Assembly: GCA_958510875.1 (NCBI GenBank)
Contig: OY294068.1
Coordinates: forward strand, 157,516,388 to 157,580,387
Source: Endomychus coccineus
Lineage: Eukaryota > Arthropoda > Insecta > Coleoptera > Endomychidae
Direction: 5' to 3'
Length of the DNA stretch: 64,000 bases
The translations under genes and the position numbers were made by a program. Positions 21,771 to 33,600 of the stretch are shown one piece after another. Below the pieces are notes generated by a model. The model was not told where the DNA came from. It worked only from the letters and a program-made list of their open reading frames with translations, and ran no database searches. How positions within the stretch are numbered: the first letter of the stretch is position 1; every line of letters begins with the position of its first letter.

Positions 21771-23004
21771 AAATTTCAGAACAATTATGTATATATTTTA
21801 CAAGAACATATTGAGTGGAGGATATTCCAAGTATAAACTAAACCTTGCTCCTATGAAAATCATGTTTTTGGTATTTCCATCCTGACGTATTCTTGGGCAA
21901 GGAAAATAATACAACAAGTAAAATTTCTCATCTGTATTACGAAGAATTTTCTACATCTCTAATTCAGTTTTCCTTTCTAGTCTGTGCGATAAATTATGCA
22001 AAGAGTAGCAAATAAAAATCATCACATTAAATGCAATTTATTTCATTTTATCATCATTTAATATTGTAAACATTTTACAGTGTTTTATTGGTACGTAGAG
22101 ATGGTTCATCTAAGCACATAAACTTGAATAAATTCACACAAAAATCAGTCAGATAGAGATTCCGTCTCTCACTGTTAATTACAAAATCATAAGATTACAT
22201 CTTCAGATAATACTGATTAAATAAACGATGTGCTTTTTTATCACAAGTAGTTTGGACAAAATCAAACTTTGTCCACCTTACAAGTTTGAATTTATATACA
22301 TTTTCTACAAGTCACCAGAGCCGGGAGGGTATGGCCAATAGCGATTTTGACCAGAAATTGCCAGATTTATGCAAATATTTTAAAAATAAAATAGAACCAT
22401 ACTGGACAAACAAAAAAGATCTTTTTCATTTACACAAAAATGTCTCATTATCCACAATTTACATTCAATATATATCATTAATAAAATAATGTATATCATT
22501 AATAAAATTAGATTTCAACTTTTTCATAACAATTGTGAAGCTTAATCATATTGAATAAATTTTAGGTGGGAACAGTTATAACCAAACATTGTGCGTTAAT
22601 TCTGGATTGGAATTATTTGATATTTATTGGGATTACTTTTCTACCACAATTAGAGAAAATGAATAATTGAAAAATCAATCATAAACGGCCACTAAAAACC
22701 ATCATTATTTATTTCAGGATAATCGTTCAACTGAAATAATTAAATTGAAGTGGCCAGTTTTTCTATACCGACAAATTTTTTTATTATTAATTGTTCTCAA
22801 GAATTGGAAGGAAACTCAAATAGATGAATAAACTCAAAATAGATAGAAAAATTGCATTTACAGTAATCCAAATCAATTTTTAGGATACCATAATTACATA
22901 GCTGCAGTATTTGATTCTTATAACTGGCTAAATAACTAAACATTTATTCATTACTTAATTCACATAATTAATTATCAGAATATTCATTATGATCATGGTC
23001 AAAT
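21771..23004. other. Intergenic stretch, nothing recognised
   Basis: AT-rich sequence between the RARS1-side repeats and the foldback element at 23005. I see no domain, splice-consistent exon or internal repeat. Confidence 0.4.
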
Positions 23005-23802
23005 AACAGTCGATAGAAAATTTTTAATTTGGGAAAAATTCCTAATAACATATATGCACAGACGCTCAGTTTTTGAGATACAGGGTAGGGTTTTTTGCGA
23101 ATATCTCCGGAACCGTTTATTGTACAGAAAACAGCTTTTGCAAGCATTTTCTACTCATAGTAAGCTATGTTCTGTGTGATAGACATTTTTTTTTTTAGTA
23201 ATAATTGGTGAAGATTTTGAAGGAGTAGTTGGTGTTTTTCTCTCCAACTTCTACGCCACTGGAAAAAGTACGGTTTTGAGACAACCATTTGAACCGCCAA
23301 TGTTTTCCACACAAAAAAGGTACTGGTCATAAGGTCTAAAGTTGACCGTTTTCGAGAAAAATCAACTTTCATGTTGAAAAACATGGTCAATTTTTTGGTT
23401 TTGTTATTTGTTCTAACATTGGAATAAATTTTGTTTAATTACTAAGAATTGACCATGTTTTTCAACATAAAAGTTGATTTTTCTCGAAAACTGTCAACTT
23501 TAGAGCTTATGACCGAGAGTACCTTTTTTGTGTAGAAAACATTGGCGGTTCAAATAGTTGACTCAAAACAGTACTTTTTTCAGTGGCGTAGAAGTTGGGG
23601 AGAAAAACACCAACTACTCCTTCAAAATCTTCACCAATTATGTAAAATTTTTATCACACAGAACATAGCTTACTATGAGTAGAAAATGCTTGCAATAGCT
23701 GTGTTCTGTACGATAAACGGTTCCAGAGATATTAGCAAAATCGTCTGTACATAAATGTTATAAGGAATTTTGTTCTCAAAATTAAATTTTCTATCGACTG
23801 TT
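23005..23802. mobile_element. Foldback MITE, ~800 bp, near-perfect palindrome
   Basis: The ends AACAGTCGATAGAAAATTT and AAATTTTCTATCGACTGTT are inverted, and similarity continues through both arms to the centre near 23430. For example, TAGTAAGCTATGTTCTGTGT at 23158 pairs with ACACAGAACATAGCTTACTA at 23656. No target duplication is obvious and no coding sequence is present. It lies just beyond the 3' end of the ARID2 gene. Confidence 0.85.
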
Positions 23803-24682
23803 GAAGTTCTGCGACTAAAACCTGTATGTCAAAATGTTCAACAAACTAAAATATCATACTTAATGCAATTTCTTTTTCTAATTAGAATAAAAATTCTAAA
23901 TAATAAACATAAGCAGAGGCAGAGACTTTGAATAAAAATTCTGAAAATGTCTAACACTATTTATAAACAATTATTTTCCATCATTAAAATATTGATGACA
24001 AATAATTAAATTTTTCCAGATATACTGATTTCCAACAATTATCCTAATTTCAAAACAGTGTTATTCTGAAATTTTGGATCAAACTATTTGTTGGTTTTGT
24101 TTGTAAAAAAAATCAAAAAGGGAGGGGCCTGGCCACTTTTCCATGAAGAAATGTTTTAATTCAATTTAAATAATTAAAGATAACTTCAACAAAGTGAAAT
24201 GTTTATTTTGTCCAAAAATCAAAAGCAGTTCTAGTAGATCTTGAATCTTCAATTTCTGAGTCACTGCAACTTGTAAAACGTTTTAAAACTATTGAAACTC
24301 TCATTTCCTCGGGGAAAATCAATTTGATATAATTAAATGCACTAACCTGAAATGAAAAATTCTTTTTCACGCCAGTAGACACATGAATACACACCAGATG
24401 ACGTTAGTAAAATACAGTGAAAGTCACGGTAGTCCGGCTCTGGTCTGAACCAATAGAACAAAAATTGCACGGCTGGGAAGATGTCTCTGTTTATTTACGA
24501 ATAAGGACTGTAATTTCAACTCAATTTGCTTAGTTTGAAAAGCTTCGTTACACTAAAAAATTAATATAAAAATAACAATTAGGCTTTTAGTTACCTAACA
24601 AATTAATATTTGTACACTTAATAATTTACAGAGTTTTCATATTCACACACTATCACTGGGGGATCCATGTTCACTTTAGTTA

Positions 24683-24688
24683 TTTATT
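24683..24688 (-). terminator. Possible polyadenylation signal of ARID2
   Basis: AATAAA on the minus strand 7 bases past the proposed TGA. It supports, but does not prove, that the last visible exon is terminal. Confidence 0.4.
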
Positions 24689-24695
24689 TGCATGA

Positions 24696-27600
24696 TCACC
24701 TGTGACTTGCACTTTCATTCATATCATACAACACCTGCGCTATCGTCCTCGACGATTCTACATTACTAAGGGCAACGTTAGCCAGATGTGGCTCATAGTG
24801 TTTTAAGTACCTGAAACATTAAACACAATGTTAGACATAATTACATTTATCAATTTGTCTTAAGATGTAATTCTAAAAATAATATGATTAGGATGACGTC
24901 CCAGAAAATGTGTTGGCAAAGTTATTATGTAATTGGTAAATTATAAATATGCATTTGATCATTGAAAAATACCCTCCTATTGTTACTAGTATGTATCTGC
25001 TGATGCTAATTGATTGAATTATCGATCTTTTATAAGCAGTTATGAGTAAAATAATGATTGTTGAAGGGTTGAATATAAACCCTAAGAAAACTGAAGTAGA
25101 AATTTTCACTAGGAAGTACAAGACATAACATATCAGAGCCAGAGATCTGACTGTAGGCGATTAGTAGTCAAGCCGAATACCTAGGAGTCACCGTCACCTT
25201 AGATAAAAAAAACTTCTATGGAAACAACAACTGGAACAATTGTCTCGTAAAGTAACTGTGGTCTCAGGTAGTGCAGAAGGGCTATTTGCGTACTGGGGCC
25301 ATAACGCAAATATGATAATGTGAATCATCGGGGTCATACGTAAATTCAGAACCAGGACACTCAAGGTGTTCTAACAAGAGCTTATACCGGGATATCAAAA
25401 ATTATCTTGGTCAAGGATGGTTGTGGAATCTAAAACGTGTGTCTTACTTTACGTTTCAAATAATTATGTCATAATTAATTTGAAGTTTCTAAAAGTGCGA
25501 AATTTCGCAATTTTATACGAATATTGCAACACTCAGAAGTCTTTATCGCTTTGGAATTTTCACGTGGCCTATCGAAAATAGAAGGTTCGAATTATCTAAA
25601 AACATAATTGCATGAACGCCAGACGTCCTATGTAATTAGCTACGAACGAAATCATTTTGACATATGCCTCGAGGAGCTCGCTGCGCCTAAGTTAGAGTTT
25701 ATACATTTTACCTCGGTCTTGTTAATTTGGGGCCGTTTCTAGCCCCGTGCGACCGGCGCAAGTTGTAATAAAGTGTTTTTGGCTATGGGCCGCTAGCTTT
25801 TACCCGCTTCGTGTATATCTTAGTCGCGAGAAAATTCCCTTTGGTACGTCGCACGTTAGACGCGCGTAGCTGAGATCTGAGGATAGCTCAAACAGTTTTA
25901 ATTAAATTTTCCTATTTAATGGACATTTATCGAAAAAAGAAGAACCGTCGGGAACGGTTCGATACTAAATCTAACTACATGGAGCAGATACAGCACGCGA
26001 AAAGTCCTCGTAAAGATGTTCTATGTTCCGAAGATTTGCACTTTCTTAACTCGCGTGCTACGGGCTTCTCACGTGAACGTCATTCGATTTACGGAAAATT
26101 AACTATTTCAAAACAGTTTTTGACCCGGATTATGGCTGTCACGACCTCTGAAAAGGTTTAAAGTTCACATAATTATTTCATAATTTGTAGTTCATTATTG
26201 TTTTACAACTGCAATAAATAGGTATGAAATTTGTAGGTTATTGATGATGTCAGTGTGACAGTGAGATAATTATTTCAAACGTAAAAGTAATACACACGTT
26301 TTAGATTCCACAACCACCCTTGACCAAGATAATTTTCGATATCCCGGTATCAATAGGACTCTGGAAGGTTGAGGATTATTGACGAGCATCATCAAAGAGA
26401 TGATCAATTTCAGGATCAAGATCACAACACTCGAGTGAGTAACAACAAATGAACGGCCCAAAGCACAATCAGACGCACATTATACAAAATAGGTCTTAGT
26501 AGGTGAAGAAGATAGTTGAAACAATGCCAAATTGCCGTCGCAGATGCTAACGGAACCGTTTAACTACCACCTTCACAAAATTAATCTAATTTACCATTGT
26601 GCAGGTGGTAGTGCAAACAAGAAAACGAAGCAAGAATGCTTCGAATGTAGAGTTGCTGAGCACTGATTTCCCAAGGTGCAGAGCACTCAGTAGAGCTATG
26701 CGTTACCGAGAAAATCCAGGAACGGTGCTATACCTCTTTAGGTAACCGAACCTTACACCGCTGGCACCTGGTGAACACTCTTGATGGGTTACTGCCCCGC
26801 TAGGAAATACCCAGCAATATAAACGGAACCTCACCCGTTTCCTCCTTATTATCGATAATAATAAAAGAGGTGTTTAGCACAATTCTAATTATCCGGACTA
26901 TGAACAAAAATATGATTATATTCTTACGGGTGTTGGATCTCTTTTTTCGGTCTGTAACTTCACAAGTGTTCTTGAAATGGACTTATTATTTATTGGCAGG
27001 GCACTCGTCAGTGCTCAATTCTTAAACTCAGTATTTTTTCAAAGATAACTGCCGTTTCTCAATGAGGAAGAGTTAAAGAACACCGATATGCTCCCAAACA
27101 ATTGAACAAAGTGTTTGCAAATTGAAAGCTTGATGGTCGGAGCTAATAGACGTCGATGGTGTACCACCTTTTGCATGGGAAGTTTGTTTTATGAGAAACT
27201 TATGAAGGAAAAAATTAGTTTATTCTTCTCATCCTTATTCGTTAGTGCGATGAAGGTGAATATTAGAAATTTCAAATTCACTAAAATTCATATGACAGTG
27301 ACTGGGGGCATTATCGGAGTCTATTGAGTTATAAAGTAGGCCAAACAATTTAGTGAACCTGAACGAATATAATGAAACATCATTTGTTCATGAAATAAAA
27401 TAAATTCTATCGAAAGTTCTTCGATTCGTTCCAATACAATAACCAGAGTTACTAGAGTACTGTTCACATATTTGGAGTTCGGCTCCCAAACATATGCTGA
27501 ATCCAGAAAATTCGTTTGATTGATTGTTTGATTGACCTCTCTAGAACATCGTACAAAGGTGGGAGATATCTCCCTTTTTTATAGATATTTCCATGGTTTA

Positions 27601-30600
27601 TCGGAAATTTCGTCTGTTGTTTCACCACGAGAGATTCCAGATAGGCGGACAAGACGGGCTCAAACTAGTAGCCCCTCCACTGTCAAGCTCGATACCTGCC
27701 GAACTTATTTTTTTTATCGAACAGCGAAGTAGTGGAACTCTTTACCTAGTGAGGTCTTTCCCATGGCTATAACCTCCAACCCTTCAAGAAAAATACGAAT
27801 GCCTACATCCCACTGCTGCCTCACACGATGTTCTTCGAACATTAGTTTCCCTCTCGTGTAGTCAAAGTATTAAAAAAAAATATAAGATTTTATTCAAACC
27901 ATTGCCGATAGTCAAGGCGAAGTCGGACATTGTACAATTACAATTCGCATATTAATTCCCTTCAAATTTGAAATTAACAGAATTTGTGTATCTCTTAAGG
28001 AATTGCGAGTTATAGAAACAGAAAAGTTCGAATGGCTGATGAAAAACATATTTTAGACATAATTGACTGGACGACTAGGAAATATGAAGTCAATATACAT
28101 ACATTTTGATCAATTTTTCCTCAGATATTGATATTGTTCCGCACTTCAGAAATACATATTGAATCCAAGATTATCGCTATTATCGAGAGAATAAGAAACT
28201 CAAACAGTATGTAAATCTACTTTGCTATAAGTTGAATTGTCTGGTCATAACATCTTTGATATACACATCAACTCAAAATAACGCATAATAAAACGAATTT
28301 GGTATTGTTTACATTTTGAAGTAAATATGCAATTGGGTGTATGCCTATTGTTTAATTTATTGTTTGAATATAACAGTTGACGTCATCCACCACCTAATGC
28401 GCTTGGCAGCGATAAAACTTCACAGTATCTTGGAATTATTCCTTTGCATATCAATTCTTAATATTGAAATAAATACATAGTATTAGAATGTAATATGACA
28501 AAAAATTCTATACAATTTAACGTATTTCAGTAAAATGAGAGCTAACATTTAATGTATATTGATTTGTCTTCATCTAATGAACTGGATGAACTATAAAAAA
28601 ACCAATTGTTGAACTACCTACCTTCTACAATTGCTGCTATAAATGACAAGGTTCCTCAGAATAAGAGATGCAGTCAACCGAATACTTTTTGTAACTGGTC
28701 CTTCATTGTCATCCTGAAACAAGTTACAAGGTTGTTTAGTTATGATTACTGAGACTGTTGTTTATCTAAACTAACCTCGAGACAGAATACAACTGTAGAG
28801 ATACAGATAATTCTTAAAATGCATGCCACAATTCAATTTCTAAAATGCTTGGTTAACAAAATATAAAAAAAAAGCAGTTGGATACTGCAAGTTGCCGCCA
28901 AGATTGTCTTCGCCTAGTGTATATTTACTTTTGACCGCGGAGGAAAATGGTGAAAATTCGATTTTTACTTGTTTGCAGTACTGCGGTTCCAATAAAATGT
29001 CAAAAACGTCAACAAGCAAACATACGCTGGATCTAAACTTTCCAGTTTTTAATCTGAGCCCAAATATGTCTATGCTAATTCATTGCTTCAAGTGTAACAA
29101 TAAACGTCAAAATCTGCTTACTTAATAAAAGTGTAGGTACCAATAAGCGAACAAATCGGTTTCCGGATTTATTTGCATGTTTCAGGCTGATTGAAATGGT
29201 TTGAATAATAAAAAGACAAGTTAAGGTGGAAGGCGGAATCGGGACGGCGATCAGCCACAGACTTACAAAGCATGTTGATGAGAGTAATTTGCAATTAACA
29301 AATAAATTAATTGTCTTTGTTGGCTTTTGAAAAATCTTAAAGGTAAGGATTCTCTACACTGGACAGTAACATTATAAACTAATAGTATCGAACAACAGTT
29401 TCGCTCTCACGAGCTCATCAGCGGAACGAAATTTCACTTTTACAACGGTATAATCTGAACTGGATAATGAATTACTGTTGAACTGTTGTCTAATTAACAG
29501 GTGGTTCAAAAGTCATCACCCTATCGGAAATAGCGTTTATGTAATCTTAAGTATAGCGACTATGAAATTTATGAAGTTAACAAAAGCAGAAACACGCAGA
29601 CAAACCATGGATTGCTATTTTCTTCAAGAACGCGGAATAATTGTGTCTTTTACAAATACACGAAGAGTGGCTATGCAATTGGATATCGATGGGCCTTCTT
29701 TATCTTTTATATTATATTAATCATTGTTCTTTGTCAAAGAAGCAAAGTTTGGAAACGACAAACAAAAATATTTTAGATCGGAAAAATAATGCTTTTAACC
29801 TTAGTAAAAATGTCATTATACTTCTAATATCAAGAGAAGTTTGTAAATCAAATAAATTACATATTTAATTATTTTTGAATTAATTATCACATACCTAGAG
29901 AATTTTGAATTATAAATACAACATTTGCAATTAATAATTTTCATTTTGATATGTCTATAATTTCAAATTAACTGGAGCTCCATCAAAGGAGCTGACTGTA
30001 GTATAACAATAAATTCGTTTAATAATTGAAGACTGTAGACAGATACCCAACTAATTGGCTCTCTCTTTGTCATTTAGGGCCTTTATAATGGAATAACATG
30101 AGGAACTTTACAGGAAAGTTGATTCCTACACCCAAATATATCAAAAGAGTATATCGACTCTACTCCATAAACACAATAACAGTTACCTGTATCAATAATA
30201 GCAAATAGAACTATTCGGCATTAATATAAATAATAACATTATATAAATTTCGCGTAAGTATAAATGACCTTCCTTGCGCGTGTCCGGAATGAATTGTTTC
30301 TGTTGGATTTAATATCGACAGCGTCGTCGTTCGTCGCCTCGCATACGCCTCGGCTCAAGTCGCCATATATTTGTTAAAATCAATTCAAAAGAAGAACTAA
30401 CCAAAACAAAAGTAAACAACAAACGAACAAACAAGTTAACTGTCTTGGTAGTTTTCGCTCCTGCGCAGATATATCAAAACTCCACTTCCGTTTTTAATAT
30501 AGTGTATCCTAGCGGACACGATGAAATTAAGACGTCAAAATCCGAGATATTCTATCGAGCGCATGGGCGAAAGTTATCCTGAATGCGAGGTAATAAACAG

Positions 30601-33600
30601 TTGATATACCGAATTCAATGTTGAACTTACATCGGTGATGCTAGCCTAGCCGGTGAAACCCCGTCCTCCACTTTAGTCGATAAATCAACAAGTTGTTTAA
30701 AGGGGATAGTTCGAAGGATATATTCATTCACATAAGAATCCGCACGTTACTCCGAACTTGACATCCTTAACTAGTAGGACATGTTCTTAAAGCAATTCAT
30801 GGGGGTTTATGTTCAAAACAAAAATCTGAAAGTGTATTTGAAGAAAACAAAATATACCCATAAAAATCGCATAGTGCAGCAAAACTTTATCATAAAACAT
30901 GCAACTCAAACTATGGCAAAGAAGATGTGGGTAATTTATAAGAAGCGAAGCTTGAAAAAGGAAACCACATTTCAAAAGATAAAGGATCATATTCAGTTCA
31001 AAGATCCATCGTCGATACTCTGTATACTCTTGATAAGTTATCGTATTGGGCGAGAGCCATTGGGGTAGATTAGTTTACTGTTAGTTTCCTGCTGTCAGCT
31101 TATTTGACTGATTTAATTAATTTGCACATCCAGTTTGAAGGGCCAAGCGGTTCAAGGCCATTGAAACTAGGGGCAAGAGATCAAAGGAGTCGCTCGAACT
31201 TTCACTTCTTATAGTTTACTTATTCTTTGGCTAGGGGCTGAATGACTTCTAGTCTCTTCACCCCTAGGTCCAACATTTGGAATAAAGCTTGCAATAAATA
31301 ACCATCCTAGTCCGATCCTGGACACTAATACAAACACAAAAATGTATACTTAACAAAAATAATTCGAATATCTTATTCTACCGCAGTTCGTCGAATGGAA
31401 AAAATGCGATCCTCGAGATGAACAGTTCATAAAATCTATTTAAATATGTAAAATAATACATTCTTCTAAGCTAATAAAACAAAATACAAAGCTAACGATA
31501 AAACACACAATTCGTTGCGCAAGCATTTCTAATACGTTTCTCACCTGTTCGGGGGGAGGACCTGGTTTGGGCGCAGGGACAGGGACACTGGGTGTACCCT
31601 GTTTTACTTGTTTTAGCTATATTTATAAATAAAAACACATGTTAGTAAATTTTGAAATTGATTCAATGAAATATCTAAACTTTAACATTATAGGGGGATT
31701 AAAAATATTAATTATATCTACAATCTATATATAAAAGGCCAATACCAGTCACTGACTGATTGATTCACTCATCACGATATCTCCGAAACTAGAAAGCGCC
31801 CCATTTGAAACTAACAACGGATTTTTTGTAGCTTAATTCCAAACTAATATAATCACGAACAATTTGCATAACAGACAGATCCATAGATTAATGAATCATT
31901 ATCACAGTTCAGACTGTCTATGCTATTACAGACAACAAACACATAACCATCATCAGGACAGGTAACGTAATATCCATGACGACCATTCCATATCATATAT
32001 GTCACATTATATAGAGTAGAATTTCACGTTTTTTCACGCCTTTAGTTGTTTCTACTCATTAGAAGTGTTCGTTCAAGTATTCAAACTTGGGGAATGACTT
32101 CGCTGCGACGGATCCGACAACAGCAAGTCATTTTATAAATGAATGTGTGGTGGATTCTGGTTAAATATGGTCAATTTATCTAGTTTGATACTACGTTGTA
32201 TTGTTTATATTGCCCCAAATACTATTGAAACGTATTTTTACCTGTAAATGAGCCTGTATAAGAGTGTTATGACTGAATAAAGTGCGTTGCAATATGGCTT
32301 CCTAACTGAATGTTTACGTTGGTTCTTATCGCGTTCTGTATCGTTCGTACAGTTACTGACGTTTACTTGACAATATCGAAAATTGTTATAAGAAAAGTTG
32401 ATCAAAACTAAAAAATACGTTCAAATATGTAATTACATCCATTTACATTGAAAAAATATTTTTTTCTTTATTGTCTACAATATCAATACAAATTTAACTG
32501 TAGTTACATGTAATCTAGGATGCACCGACATACAAATGATTTATGTATTGAACGAGAGTGTGGATATGTCGAGGCATTAGTGGAATGAGTGAAAAATGAA
32601 TTTCTATTTATTTCCAGTATTAGTTATCATATGTTTCATAATCACAAGAGATAAATGTTCATTCAAAATAAAAAGATTAGTAACAAATAACAAAACCTAA
32701 TTTTTCAATGTAAATGGATGTAATTGCATATTTGTACGTAGTTTTTAGTTCTCATCAACTTTTCTTCATAACAATTTTCGATATTGTCAAAGATAAAGGT
32801 ACTTCACTTCATGTTTTTTGACAAACCGCGTAACAACTGAAACAATTTAATATCCGATTTTAGATTTTAGAACATGCAGAACTTTTTATGATGAACATCT
32901 TTTTCCTAAAATTAATAATAAAAAAGTTTACCCTATGGTTCCAACTTAGTGAGACATATTGTATATTATCCTTTAAAAAATGCATGAACTAGAATATCAT
33001 AAATCGTTAAAATTTGGATATTCTATCAATTTGATAGCACTATATCCTACAAATCTGAAACGTCAAAATGTTAAAGTAGCCCTCAAGGTATTCAATGAAT
33101 ATGTTGTACGGCTCTACTTCAATCTGGCTCAAATATAGAGCATTCGAAATTCATATAGTCCGGTCAATTTAGACATTCGAAGGTGCATAAAATCCGAACA
33201 AGCTGAAAATCAGTAAAATTGCTCAAAACATAATTATAAATAATATTTAAAAGTTCCCCATCCTTCCCGTGTATGGAAAAAATTTTATTCAAGGTCAAAG
33301 GTCAAGAAAATGAGTTTTTCGCGATTTTCAGCACAACGGTAAATTTTATCATAAAAGTACCTGAGACAAAAATATAGATCATGAAATTATCTATAAAAAA
33401 TGTATGAATACTTTTTTCCTACGAGCCACCGTTTCTGAGATAAAACGATTCAAAAAGTTATAAAAGTTGTTATCGTCATAATATGCACACGTTTCCACGC
33501 CATCTATGAGGTAGTGTACTTAGCGCGTTTTTTTTAACGTGGTTTCCCCAGTAGGCCTACTCCACGGGTCAGTTGTAATCCTGTTTAATGTGAAACTATT

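Noticed and set aside
24203..24394. Minus-strand frame ending SRSTRTAFDFWTK as a possible last ARID2 exon
   Set aside because: The splice phase from 24700 does not match this frame; the matching phase gives only a few residues before a stop. It is also not like any ARID2 tail I know.
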